Made by a program: the position numbers and the translations under genes. Of a DNA stretch of 64,000 bases, positions 34,501 to 61,136 are shown piece after piece; position 1 is the first letter of the stretch; every line of letters begins with the position of its first letter. The stretch covers positions 9,249,366 through 9,313,365 of the forward strand of contig CM024170.1 in NCBI GenBank assembly GCA_013433145.1, read 5' to 3'. This DNA is from Ascaris suum. Lineage: Eukaryota > Nematoda > Chromadorea > Rhabditida > Ascarididae. The notes below the pieces were generated by a model. The model saw only the letters and a list, made by a program, of their open reading frames with translations. It did no database searches and was not told the DNA's origin.

Positions 34501-37500
34501 TCCAATCGCCACTATTTAAGGACTAACCGAAAAAGCGTTCATTAAGCACATCCCATTAGAAAACGCCCTTTATGGGTGAAGGACATGATCGCAATGAACG
34601 CTCTAATGTTGTTCTAACAGAATCTCCCACCGATAGAGAACGCAGACATTCTTTTAAGAGCGATTTATTTCATCAACTCGAATCATGAAGTGTTATCACG
34701 TTCGTATGAGTGAGCTCTTCATGCCACTGAGCTAAGTGTTCTTCTTAGTAGGAACTTATGCGCAATAAATGAATGCCCCCACTAATAAACCGCTATAAGG
34801 GAACGGAACGTTTCCAGTTGCAAAATGGATCGAGAGATCGATGAATATCAAAGTATCAGTGAGATGATACTTTTCGTGAATATTCTAACTATAGGCTGAT
34901 CTATTTATATGCAACCAATAAATATAAGTAGCCATTTCTCTTTTTTTTGTAATTCAATATTTCATGAAAACATCTCATAAAGTGAAGTACTAAATATGCA
35001 AATTTAGCTGGTAATTGTCTATTCAGTTTTATATATAGAATTTTAAGTTGGTCAAACTATTTGTTATGAAAATCGCTCACATTTTATATGCGATATTGCT
35101 ATTAGTAAGGATTAAAGTAATCCTCTTTTTAATTATTATCTAATAATTCCATTCTTTCATTGTTTATTGAACTTTTTTTGAGTGCAGTCGATTCATTTAT
35201 GATTTTAGTGAAGCATTTTATAAACTACAACGATGTTAATAAAACTCTATTGCATTAATACCGTAAACCAGTTATATTATTACGATACCAATCAAATACA
35301 CTGTTAGAACTTATCCGAATAGTTCAACCAGATAGGTAGTACTTCATTAATCATATCTGAACCTTTGTATTTTACTTTGAAGAGCCTGAAAACGATAGAA
35401 CCCTTCAGAAATTTTCACTGAAATTAAAAATTCCAAAGTGAAATTGAAAAAAATTTATTCCCTTCGAAAAATGCTCGAAAGAGTGCGACAATACATTATA
35501 TCTTGATAGTCGTTCACTTTTTTCTAGACTTGCTCTAATTTTTGCAGTATTTAATTTCATTCCTCAAATATTCCACTCTTGCAAGGTTTCAAAACAAAGC
35601 TAACGGAGCCTTTTTTAAATATACTGTAATATTTCTGTAGCAAAATGACGTTAAGCAAATCGTTATCAATTCGTTTCTCTTATTCGTTTCAAAGGCAGCG
35701 TAGAGCAGTGAATATTGATTTAATGACGATTGACTGGACAAACTAGGCACCTGAAATATACTCATTTACTGCCATATAAGGAGTCGAGTTTTTCTAAATT
35801 TCGAACTTCACTTCGAAATCTCTAAACGACGAAATTCAATCTACTAGTCAAACATATTGTCCCTAGTATTTTCGCATGTCTGAATAATATATGATCTTGC
35901 GTCTCGATATCCAGAAATCTTCGACAAGCTTTATTGAGAAAAAAAAACTGATTCTTTAGCGAAAATATGAATCAGTTTTTCATAAGTGGACATTTTTTGG
36001 CCCGTCAACAATTTTTAAAATCCTTTTGAGAGCGTTGAAAGCTTTTCGAGATTAGTCGTTGATCGTTGGAAATGTTGTTTAATCACCGAATCAACTAATG
36101 TTAGAAATAACCGAACGGTGAATTACTGCTTGCATTCGTAAATGAAAATAAACATCACATGAGTCAACTAAGCAATTACATTACTTTCAAATAATAATAA
36201 AATCCTTTCAGTAAAAATGTGAGCTTAACGCTGTTGCCATACAACTTATATTGCAGCGAAATTGACGCTCGTGGAAAAAATTATATGAAGAGTGGAATTC
36301 GAGTGCTAACATTCTTCATATCTATATTTTGACCATTCGTCAAGCAAGCACCCCGTCTCCATTACTTCCAAATTGCATTTGTGGAATAAAAGATTATTGG
36401 TCACAATTATCGCTTGTTTCTTTGATTCAAATACTTGTAAAATTGTGGATATATGTTGTAATAAGGTTCGATTGTCTTATCTAGTCGACATCTTCTTTAA
36501 AACTCGCTAGTACATAATGAAATCGTCTTAGTTGATAGTCGATGAAAACCTGATGATATAAGTGAAAAATGCAACTCTTGACATGAAATCTAGTGGGATC
36601 GTCTATCGTGTAACGACGAAAACGATGAAATGATGTGGGTGAACGAAATCCTTCAAAAAAATGACCCCATATATAAATGAAGATGAGCGGTGATTTCGTT
36701 CATTGTCGAAATTAAAGTGCGCAAGCGATGTTTGTTCAATGCACAGTGCTGATCGTTTTAATGCGATTTTCGTATGTTAACTCCCAAAAAGGTGCACTTG
36801 TCATATTTTCTTTCATATTTTCTGAACTGAAATCATTTAAGAGACTTACCACAAAGCTGAAAAAGAGATTGAGGAATGAAAATAAATTCTGCGATAATTT
36901 TTCGTCGACGATAACAGAAATGAATTTCGAAATGATTTCTTATTGTTTTCACTTAAAAACGATTTCTTTTTTTAAGAAAGTTCCAAAAAAATTTTACCAC
37001 ACAACGCTAAATGATAGAAAATTGCTTTTTGCACATTATAAAAGTCACTGCGACATTAACGATGCAAGATTTACAGGATCTATTATAGGAGATTTTTAGG
37101 GAATGTCGTAGTTCTTTTCTCTGCAAAATATAATATAAAAGTGAAAAATAACGCATAAACTGCATAAATCCCCTGTATATATTGAGATTCAAAGGATGAA
37201 ATTCCGCGATTACGCGAATGTTTTGCTGTTTATGGTGATCGTGATCAACCAGAAGCTGTGAGGCCATATGCAATCGTCAAAGACGCGCTCAATTCAACAG
37301 AGGATGATTGCCTCTCAACGTGCTTACATGATTCGGTATTCCTAACAAATTTATCTGATTTTACTTTTATACCTTTCCGCGTGGTTTACAAAATGGTTTA
37401 CAAAATCGAATATGAAGTTTAATTTACTCAATACTCTGAATATTAATTATTTATTTTTTGTTTTCGTTCATCAAAACATTTAGCGAGTTATAATTTGCTC

Positions 37501-39032
37501 GATGGTATTTATTAGAAATATGATATATTCTGATAAACTTAAATTTTCATGTATTCTCTTCCAAAATTGTGGTGAATGTATGACATTTATAGTTTTTTAT
37601 TCATTATCTTTCCTACATTTTCCATTGACTACTTGGAAAATCGGTTATGATTTTATACAGTTATAATATTTAAACAACGCAGCGTAATTAAAGATATTAT
37701 GTGTCAAAATTTTCACCTTTCTTATGCATTATTCGGTATTGTGCTATTAATTGAATAATGCAACAATCTGAGCATACTTAGATTCCACTAGTTGCAAGCC
37801 GTCATCAAGTTGTGTTTAACGTATGCAGTTGACTAAAATTGTTTTAGATGAGTGAACGATAAGTAAATCATGAGAGGAATTTTTTGAGTAAAATTAATGA
37901 CCTATGGAGAAATTGTTTACTGAAGATGCTATTTTAAAGAGCTCGCTAAGGTGGAGTTGCTTTCAGCACTGCAATGGTGTTATGTATGGCTTCGTTGGCG
38001 GACATCAGGTGATCGCATGCGAACTCTACGATTCACCTCAAACTTTTCAACTCATCTATGCACCCTACTCGAATATGTTTTTATTGAAAGATTCCAAGTG
38101 TGCGCTTCCTTGTAAGTTATACTATCCAGCTATTCAATTAGAAGTGAAGATAACAGACAAATTCAACTTCAACACAATGAATCTATAGGCGTATCAGCAT
38201 AATTATCGTTGCATTCCTGCAAATGGATTATTGGTCGAGGGGGAAGGAATGGGGATTGGGGAGGGTCAATGAAAAGTCCTCATTTGTGATTGTGTATAGA
38301 TTTGCAACAAATCACTTAACAACTCGTTTCAAAAATGTCTTTCCATTCTCTAAAATCTAAGCGCTCAATTTGATCTATATATGCCACTTAAGGCATCTAG
38401 CCACAGTTGTGCGTTCATGCACCAATCTTGCAATTCGGAAAGTGCATCTGAGTACCCGACTCTAAATCTGGAATGAAGTGTTTTCAGATAAGAGGATCAA
38501 GCCGCTAGCTGTAGACGAGGGAAGTGATGTCAGAGATGCAGCAACAAAACGAAAAATCAGGTACCGAAAGGCTTCCAAGAGAAAGCACCTATCCAACCTG
38601 TAGTATTTCATTTAGCAGCAGTGTCACTTCAACTGTTAAGTGCCATTCTTGTGCTTCATGAAATAAGCTTGTACTCGTAAGCTCTGAACGAGCTAGTTTC
38701 TTCAGCGATATCTACTAAGAAAATCCAGAAAAGCCCGTTAGCTGGAGTCGAATTACTCGGAAATATTTCATTGTTACTTATTAAAATGCTGCTTCAGAAA
38801 AGCACTGCTTTTGTTATTGAAAAATTATCATTACTTTTTAGTGAAGGAGATAAATACGCAGACGAACAAAGAGTTCATATGCTCTACTCTATCCTATTAT
38901 ACTCTATTCCATTCTATTTTTTCTTGAGTTTTTGTCTGAGTAATAAATACATCCACAGTGAATTTATTGCAAGTTATAAAGTTAAAAAATGGTGCAATTG
39001 TGCTGTTTAAAAATAAGAATTAGATGAAACAT
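31587..39032. other. Long gene-poor intergenic region
   Basis: About 7.4 kb between the start of the kinase and the 3' end of the channel gene. It should include the kinase promoter, but I see no clear promoter motif. Short frames such as 36728-37099 and 37904-38188 on the plus strand have no recognisable domain or splice context. From about 33.6 to 37.9 kb the DNA is notably AT-rich. Confidence 0.5.
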
Positions 39033-39038
39033 TTTATT
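39033..39038 (-). terminator. Poly(A) signal of the channel gene
   Basis: AATAAA on the minus strand, 73 bases after the stop codon at 39111. Confidence 0.65.
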
Positions 39039-39110
39039 GCGAACATAATTATTCAACGAAACGAGGCATTACTGGGAAGAATCAACTCCTGCACAATAGG
39101 AGAATTCTCT

Positions 39111-52688
<13,578 letters not shown>

Positions 52689-55007
52689 CTGCAAAAATAC
52701 TGGTAGAGTACTGCCAACAGTTCCTGCTTTAAGATCCTTAGAAGTGAAATTTCTTTTGCAAAATGCCAATGGCAGTGGCACAGAAGTCAAGGAAAAATTT
52801 TCATTCATTCCCTCTAAAACGGTTACAGAAATAAAGAGCATTATGAAAGTAGTGTTATGATGGAAATTGCTCGATTAAATTGCATTGCAAAAGAAAGATA
52901 TGCTTCACAATGCAATTAGAAACCAGCATGAACACACAGATGTTGATCCTTCATTCCCCTCGATTAAACGTCACTTTCCGCTTGTGTATTTCCATTCTTT
53001 TAAGAGCAGATTGTTTCAAAGTGGCAGCTGCGATTCGTTTTCCGTCTTCTTACCGTTGTTTTCACCTGCATTCTACCCGCACCTTGGCCGTACCGTCTTC
53101 TTTTATTCTACGGGACGACTTGAAAATTTTCTTCCTCAGCACGGTCTAAGATCTCCGATCGATCATATGACAGTCGAAAGTTGGGGGACCTCCAGGTTTC
53201 GAAAACTCATAGGCCACAGTAGACGTATCTCCTCAAATCTAATTTCAGACTGGAATTTGGATGCACTCTAAGGATCTGTCGCGAAGAAACATTTGGATAA
53301 AAGAACTCAAGCATCATTCGAACATTCGATGATGTGAAGCATGTGTGTGACACTTGAATCTGATGAGAATCAGTGCTGCATATGACGGCGACTAAAGTGG
53401 ACTGCATCACACAAACATCACAAGACCCTTTATAACGATCGACTCAATTCTGCCTCAATGAGAGGACCGCTTGGAGGGCTTCTTTTTCATTGAACATAAA
53501 ACTGACAGAAAAAACATGAACTTAAAAAATCAAAATTATGGAAAGACCTCTTTGCCTCTCGTTGTGATCTATAGGCACTGCGACATTCCTGAAGTTTCTG
53601 CTAGCTAAAGCAGCTAATTTTTTATTTGCTGAGGTGTCCATGAAATTGGTCACTTTCTTAGTAATTTTCCAGACGATTTGCGGTTTTTTAATGATAATAA
53701 CCGAGCATGATCATTCCCTCATTGAGGTGCAACGAGAAAGTGTTGATTATTTTGTCGACTCTATGAAAAAAGAAATCCTCATTAATAATAACTTCAACGA
53801 TTGAGTGAATTACTTCGAATAGATTTCGAACCGGAAAATAGTCAATCATAACTGAGAGATAACAATTTCGACGATGGTAACTTATCGAGAATTTCGGGAG
53901 ATTTGGTAGCTTTTCCATTGCTTTATGGCCTCGCCATTTGTTTAGTGAGTGAACACCTCAATATTGTAATGTTTACCTGATTGAAAAAAGCAGTGAAGTG
54001 GAGAGAAGAAATGCGATAAGAATGATGTTGTGTTGAAGAGTGGTGAGACGCCTCATCACGATGTGCCTGACGCACTTCACCTATCAGCCTTTGTACATGA
54101 AGGAATGCACAAATTACCCACGTAGATATGCAGTACTAAAATATAAAACAGGTGGTTAAATGTGCCAATGAGAGGCGGACAAACAAAACAATTATGGGGA
54201 GGACGATTGCGACAGCATCAAGAAAACAATGATAAGCATAGCAGACTCAATAAAGCTCCGGACCCTTTCGAGAACTGTGGATGACGGGTAAAGTCGAGAT
54301 TTTGAGGTCGCTGGTTGCAAATTTGTATGGATTTTTGGATTGAGGAGAGCAACATGCCTGCAGTCAAGGAGCTTTGATTCATGAGATTTAGTAACAACGC
54401 GCGATGGTATTTATCAATGGTTTTCGTGCACAAATCGACAGTTACGATATTTTTGCCGCAAAAATGCTTCTTTAAATGTTGGTAACTAAAAGTCACTTAA
54501 TTTTTGCAATCCCCAAACGAGTAAACGATATATCATTGAATGATTGGCTTAAGTCATAGATGGCTGTCAGGAATGCCGTCTACAATGCTTTAGATGAATA
54601 GGTACCTCACGCTGTTTCTTAGAATTTCGTCTTACTCTGAGCAATCATTGGAAATTCCGGGATTCATCTTACTTTCTAGCCTATTTAATTGTAATTCTTC
54701 AATCTGACCACATAATAAAGTTGTTATTCTTTGATTAGACTACATAAAAAACAAACAGTTTGTTCATGACTTAAAAATACTTCGTTTTAGGGAATACAAA
54801 CTAAGATTATAGAACTACTTGAAGAATTCACCAAATTAAACTATAAATGTTTGCAAGTATTTGCGTTGTCTTTGAATAGGAGAAATGAGGCACTTTGATA
54901 AAGATAGACACAAAAATTCTATTCAATAAACATTGAAACAAATGTTTTAAATAAATAGCTTTCAACAAAATCACTTATAATTATCAAAGAAACAAATTGT
55001 TGTAATA

Positions 55008-55029
55008 TCAGATTCGAAATCGAATCTGA
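55008..55029. repeat. Perfect 9-base inverted repeat
   Basis: TCAGATTCG and CGAATCTGA flank the 4-base loop AAAT. It lies outside any called exon. Confidence 0.7.
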
Positions 55030-58000
55030 CACTAATTTGGCGACTATAATGGTAAAATGCAAAATTTATGAGCGAAGTATTTCGCGTTGACTGAATGAAC
55101 GCCATTGAGTGAAAACGTCGGAAAAAAACTGATAAAAAAATTTCTGGCTGCAGAAGTGTATCATAGATCACCAATGAATGAAAGTGGAAAAGAGAGAGGG
55201 GAGTTGCCTCCGAGTGACGATTTGGCATCTTTTGACATACTGTTGATTTCTTTTGCAATCCCTTTCTGCTGGATCCCTTCGTGCTGATAACGTGATTTGT
55301 GATTCCCGACGAACACCAACCAACTATTCGATCTCTTCTTTTTGTTTCGAAACTTCGAAGTTCTTTCAATAAGCCTCGTCCTCTTCATCCTTCCCTTTTA
55401 TGGGGATGTAATGGTTGTTCAAAAGGACTGTGTGATGTCGACGTGATAACGAAACTGGAGAGGATACGAGGTGTCTGGGATGAGTTAGCAACGAAATCGA
55501 GCATTCGCATAAAAATATTGAGTTCATTCTAGCAGAACGAAAAAATAACACAAATAGCAGCTTGATTTTCGCAGCAAAACGCGATTTCGAGAGGCGATGC
55601 GAAGTTTCGAGGTACCGTTAAAAGAGGCACTAAAATGAGTTCTACATCCCTTAAGGCGTCAATATGCCGCTGATGTTAAAGGAGAGAAGTTCACAAGGTT
55701 CGTTTTCAGTGCAAAAAAAATCCATCTTTTAGATAACTGTCAAATTACAATTATTAAAATGAAGTTAAATACAAACAGAGCATATGAAATATCGAATAAA
55801 TAAAGAGATTGATTTCATCTCGAGTTCCTTCCATAAACAACCAAACAAACTGTAATAGACGGACGCTTCACACACCTAAGCATTTAACAGATAAACACTT
55901 TCGTGCTCTTATTATGGTTTATTCTTTTTGTGGTAACGGTTTACCCCAAAAAGCATTATCGTCAAAAACTAGAAAGTATTCAGACAGGTACGACAGGCAA
56001 ACCGGCTAGAGAACGTAAGGAATGAGATAAGAAACTTCATTATGCATGTGTAAATTCCCACACCCTCAATACTCCCTTCGTCAGTTAAGTTTGAAGCAGT
56101 AAAGAGTGGATGCACAGCGATGGGCAAGATGTTGCCTAAATCAGAACACTCACCACCCATCCCTTCCAATTCACTCATATCAGTGCTCTCATTAAAGTTA
56201 GCCTGTGCTGTGGGTGGGCTTTTTGATGAGATTCCCCTCACTTACTGAAGAAAATCAATCTGAGGCAGTTAATGAGGAAAAGAATAAATGCGGTATGCAT
56301 TTCATTTCCTTGTTCTCGATTATCATGCCAAATTTCAAATACATCATAATGCAAAAAGTATTTTTAAATACTTGAAATACTTTGAAGATTTATACGAAAT
56401 ACAAATTAACGGTGAGATAAGAAAACACAGAAAACTTTCCATATAGCGATTGAATAGAATGAAAGGCATAAAACAAAAATTCGATAGCAAGTTTGTGCTA
56501 ATCGAATGTGAAGTGAACGCACAACGCGAGAATTTCGTTGAATGATGATGTAGGGCTCGTTTATGTTTTTGTATGTCACATCACCAAATGCCCACATCAG
56601 CACATTTCGCGATATAATTTCCTCATCTAGATCGACGAATCACTGATTGAAGGTATTCGGCACTGTTACTGTAGACATTAACCAAAGAGCAATGCAAATT
56701 TCAGGATTATTTAAGTTGATCAAATCGGAAAAAGCAGAACGACCACGTCGTCGATTTGTCGTATGAGCTTATTTTTAGCTGGCTAAATAAGGGGAAATTT
56801 TACGATGGCGTTGGCGAATAAAATAATGAACGAGATAATTGTGCATGAGCTTCGATTAAAAAGTTCTTCTTAGCACTTTCTGAGACATCATTGATTGTGA
56901 CAAATAAACACGTCTTTTCCACGTTGCAAAATCATTTTATCATTCCGATCACTCTCAGCTGTTTTTACGAACTCAGACTTGGCCATTTCTTCAACTTTCA
57001 AAATCATACAAATTTTTGAACGAAATGGTATTTGTTCGAGTCGAAAAAAAATTAATGATTAATGAAGTGAATTTCTTGACGATAAACTGATCCTGATCCT
57101 TTCAAGTTCAACTTATCCTTCAGATTATATCGAATAATCCAGCCTTAATCAATGAAAAAAACGCCTCTTTGATAGATGAACGTAGTGGGTGAAGTGATCA
57201 CTAGTGTATGGAGCCGCATGCATCGCAAGCAAAGCACGATAGGGGGGTGTGGCCCGAAGTCTGGCGAGCTTCCCTCCATCGCGTTACGAGAAGCACCTCC
57301 CAGTCAGCGACTCTCGCATGCGCCTCCTGAGATTGGCATCGCAATTATTCCATTATCATCCATTGCACGCAATGCAATCCGTTCAACCACCCGCTTTCAG
57401 CAACAACCAAAGCTCCCTCTCCACATTTACTAATTTCAGTAACATTGTATTCCGGCGACCGACCGCTAAACCAGCAATTCATTTCAAATTTATTATGCAA
57501 TGCAAAACTTAAGCGGTTTTCTCCTTTGCAAAATAAAAAATCAAAATTTTCATTTCACCATTAAGCACCTTTGGGAGATGGCCGTACAATCCACGGTCGA
57601 GCGAATCCGTAGATAAGATTAGTAATGGCGGAATTTAATGTATGCTGACTAGCGTTTGACGTCTGGAGGAATTAAGCTTGATCAGCTCAACATAATGGTG
57701 AATTTTACTTTCTTCTAATGGGTAAAAAAAATCTCGCATTTTGTATGACGTTCAATTCGATTTTAACCGAAAGTTCTGAGAGGAATTTCTTCTTGCTATC
57801 CCTTCAAAATTACATTTTCGCCTTTGCCAACTCCTTCTTCCTGTGCCTCTTCCCCTCCTCTTCGTTATCACAACATCCTTCAACTCTCGCTTCATTCTAA
57901 GAAAACAAAACTGCAAAAAGAACATCGAAATTAAAAACGAATTCAAAATCGAAATTTTTTAAGGGCAAATCAGCAATATTTTTTTAAATCATAAAATCTG

Positions 58001-58460
58001 TTCATTTATTTTAATGTCTTAAATATAGTGCAATCGATGAAAGACTCTCTGAAGATTTTCCAACTCTGAGCTATTCCTCCAGTCATTAGAGAATCTAATT
58101 TTCCGGAAAGTCATTCAAATTTAAAGGAAAATATGACAAAATAGAACATACCCGAAAAGTATGCAGAGATAGAAATCATAATAATCTTTTTTTTTGCTGT
58201 TTGAAGTCTAAAAACAATTAATCGAATTCTGAAGTTTGATAAGTGATGGAAATCTTTCAGTGGAATTTTATGGAAGAGAAAATGATGCAATCCATCAAAA
58301 ATTTCTCAGGATATGCGCAGAAACGGCGAACTATTTGTGAAGAAATTTGTGGTGTTTTGTTCGACGTTGCCTCTAGTGAACGGAAACTCAATTGGAAAGA
58401 GCGGCTCTTTGGTTGCAATCAAGAGGCCTAGAGCAATCAATGATCCTCCAAAAATAAGCA

Positions 58461-58486
58461 ACGAGCCCTCGTTAATGAGAGCTCGT
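58461..58486. repeat. 10-base inverted repeat with one mismatch
   Basis: ACGAGCCCTC pairs with GAGAGCTCGT across the 6-base spacer GTTAAT. It falls inside the unassigned plus-strand open frame at 58313-58834. Confidence 0.6.
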
Positions 58487-58850
58487 GTGTTTTATTCCCT
58501 TCCAATCTATTCCGTTCTTCAAGCTTGTGATGGTCCTAAAGTGTTTATGCTTAGTTTCCGGATACTCCCTGCAGGGGTGAAGGAGGAATTTTCAGAGACG
58601 AAGGCTGGGAAGCTAGAAGACGTTAGTTTTATCAAGAGGCATTTGTTTACGTGGCTTATGATATTGGGCTATATCATAATGACTTGCAACTGTAATCAAA
58701 TAGCAATTTTTGAGAGATTGCAATACTGTTGCAGCACTGGGTTGGAATGCAACTCACTGGACATAGTAAGTATGACTGAAGCCGAAATGGCGCATTCTTT
58801 GTGGAGTGCTCGATTCGGTGTAGCTACTGTCTAATATTTAAAAATTATTT

Positions 58851-58970
58851 GCAAATAAATAGGATTGAAGAAAGGATTTGCATAAATTGCATATAGGATT
58901 GCATAAATAGGATGAGGAAATAAATTGGATTGCAAATAAATAGGATTTGCAAATAAATAGGATGCGAATG
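58851..58970. repeat. Minisatellite-like tandem repeat, about 17-base unit
   Basis: Imperfect copies of GCAAATAAATAGGATT recur through the stretch, with CATAAATAGGAT variants. The two cleanest neighbouring copies are at about 58931-58961. Confidence 0.75.
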
Positions 58971-59955
58971 ATGTTTTGTTTGCTTAGGGCTGTGTCAAAA
59001 CTTCGTTGAAATTAGGGTGATGATCTATTTTGTTTCATCAGCTAATATGTTCAGATCAAATTACGCCATAAAGTATCATCTATGACATATGTGCACTCAT
59101 TTCAGCAAAGTTCTTAAACGAACTTTATTCGATTTTCTTCCGGTTTCGCTTTCTTAGGTAGATCAAATATATGCCTCTGTGCTTATTGATGTGACCATAT
59201 GCAGGTCCTCAAGATCGTTTAATCAGACTGGCTGTTGATCAGTCTTATTATTTATTTTCTGATGTCGCATTGTGAAGACGATTAAAACCGCTTCATTTGC
59301 AATTTGTGTTTGAAACTCTCGGTGCGCTTGTACTTTCTATTTCCGCTTATTGAGCAAATTTCATAGTGAAACAATTTTTCGACAATATAGCTGATGTGTT
59401 TCTATTGAGTAACTTCTTATTTTATCATTTTCATTTTCGGTATATTGTAGTAAATGTTGTTTTATTATTGCAACAATAATCAAAAGTCAGCTTTGATCCT
59501 TCGACGTCACTGTGATGGCGATTGCAGTGTAAAAAGAGTGCGCAAACATCCTCAGAGGTAATTAAAGAGTAGCTATCGATTCATCAAGATTCACTCATTA
59601 TTTTCGAACTTGTTTTCAGTCGATCTTGAAAAAGAACAATGAACCTCCGTTGTGTTGACATTTTGAACTGCTGAAATCCCTCTCTAACGAATAACTCTCA
59701 CAAATTTCGAATAAACAAATGGGCAAGTCTGCTTTTCACATCCCTTCACACACAGTTTTTTTTTTAACAAGTGGGATATTCATTGGGAGTTGTGCTACAA
59801 AGTTAACGAACGATGAGGCTATGCTTTCGAATGTTTCTCGAGAGATTCCTTGAGGCAGTAAAATCTAATGTGATATAATTTAGAAATCATCGTCGACTGG
59901 TGGCACTCGTTCGCAGTTATTTCTCTAAAAGCGATCAAACACTGCTTCTTTCGTT

Positions 59956-60007
59956 GTTTTTAATGCTCTGCAACAATATATGTTTTTAATGCTCTGCAAC
60001 AATATAT
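59956..60007. repeat. 26-base tandem duplication
   Basis: The unit TTTTTAATGCTCTGCAACAA plus TATATG occurs twice head to tail with no mismatch over 25 bases. Perfect identity suggests a recent duplication. Confidence 0.9.
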
Positions 60008-60246
60008 TTGCCTCAGTTACATTTCTCTGATTTGAATGCACAACGTATCACACATTTCTGCAATTATGTGAAGGATTGCATTGAATTGGCTTTCCTAACA
60101 TCGATAACAGTGATGAGAGAATTTCTGGCACCCTGCGTTGATTTACTGAAAATTCTCCACGAGCCGGATATTGTTACGGCATAAAGATTTCGCGAAGGAT
60201 CTCCGTGACCAAGTTAATGAGCAAGCTTTCCGCATTTGTATCGGAA

Positions 60247-60286
60247 GGGGAGGGATAGGTGTCGGAGTGAGGGGAGGGGGAGGGGG
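60247..60286 (+). repeat. G-rich tract, potential G-quadruplex
   Basis: Runs GGGG, GGG, GGGG, GGGGG and GGGGG lie within 40 bases, in a stretch with no gene. Confidence 0.55.
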
Positions 60287-60850
60287 TAGAACTGCGAACA
60301 CTGTGATCTTATCGTCAAGGAATTAAGGCATTTCAGCTGTCGTCAAGTCTCGAAGTAACATCATGTGACACATCGCTAATAGATATAGGAGGAAGTGTTG
60401 TATCCTGCAAATGGCAACTTTTAAACATCATCTTGTGTTCTACTTCCTGGCTGTAAGATCGCATCGGCTTCTTCCTCCATCTACCCCAGTGATCACCACA
60501 TCGGTCTCTTGTGTCAAATGCTGAAGCAGTTCCTTCGATAGTTCTCAGAAACAAACATAATGATTAAAGCACTTTCAGGGCAAACTAGCAAGCCAATGCA
60601 TTGCTTTATCCATGTCACGTTGGAACAGCATGGCAATTGACGTTGTCAACGTCTGTGACATGCGACTTCAATGATTTTCTTCAATGCCAGTTAATTCCTC
60701 ATAAGCAGATGCATTATCTTTTCGCCCGATAAAAGTTCGTCGCGAAAGTCAGTCCTGCAACGTAATTGTGATATGTCACTCTGACTTCGAGCTGTTCACT
60801 GTTCTAATGTTCGAAACGACCAATAACGAAATGCCATTAGAAATGAAGGC

Positions 60851-60856
60851 TTTATT
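60851..60856 (-). terminator. Possible poly(A) signal of the lectin gene
   Basis: AATAAA on the minus strand about 280 bases after the stop codon at 61137. No nearer perfect hexamer was seen. Confidence 0.35.
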
Positions 60857-61136
60857 TAAATGCTTACAAGTCAGAAAGGGTAGTGCTCAATATTAGTAAG
60901 AAAATGTTATTAGCAAGTATTTACTGCAAACTAGGCAATGTTTGAGAGAGAATTTCCTATGTCGGTAACGAATATTAAGACTGCAAAGTGTTAGGTATAT
61001 TTGATTATCCAGATGCAAATCGGTTTAAACCGAAGATTATTGCAAGACCAACCAATTGCTAGTGGAGGTCTCTATCTTCATCAACGATCAATGTTTATCG
61101 TTGTGAAATCTTTACAAAGAGCATTCAAAATTATTT

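Larger units (their letters stand above)
52689..61136. other. No supported gene; should hold the channel's first exon
   Basis: The channel's signal-peptide exon must lie upstream of 52688 with an exit phase of 2, but I could not identify it. A plus-strand frame at 58313-58834 (173 codons, followed by AATAAA at 58854) is the longest here and has no recognisable domain. A minus-strand stretch near 56150-56200 (ANFNESTDMSELEGMG) has splice-like ends but the wrong phase for the channel. Confidence 0.4.

Noticed and set aside
52885..53271. 128-codon plus-strand open frame upstream of the channel exons
   Set aside because: It has no recognisable domain or splice context, and two overlapping frames are open at once.
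56140..56241. Exon-like stretch ANFNESTDMSELEGMG as the channel's N-terminal exon
   Set aside because: Its exit phase is 1 while the first recovered channel exon needs phase 2, and there is no signal peptide.
57176..57512. Higher-GC open frames on the plus strand
   Set aside because: Two frames overlap without motifs or splice support; the GC rise alone is not evidence of coding.
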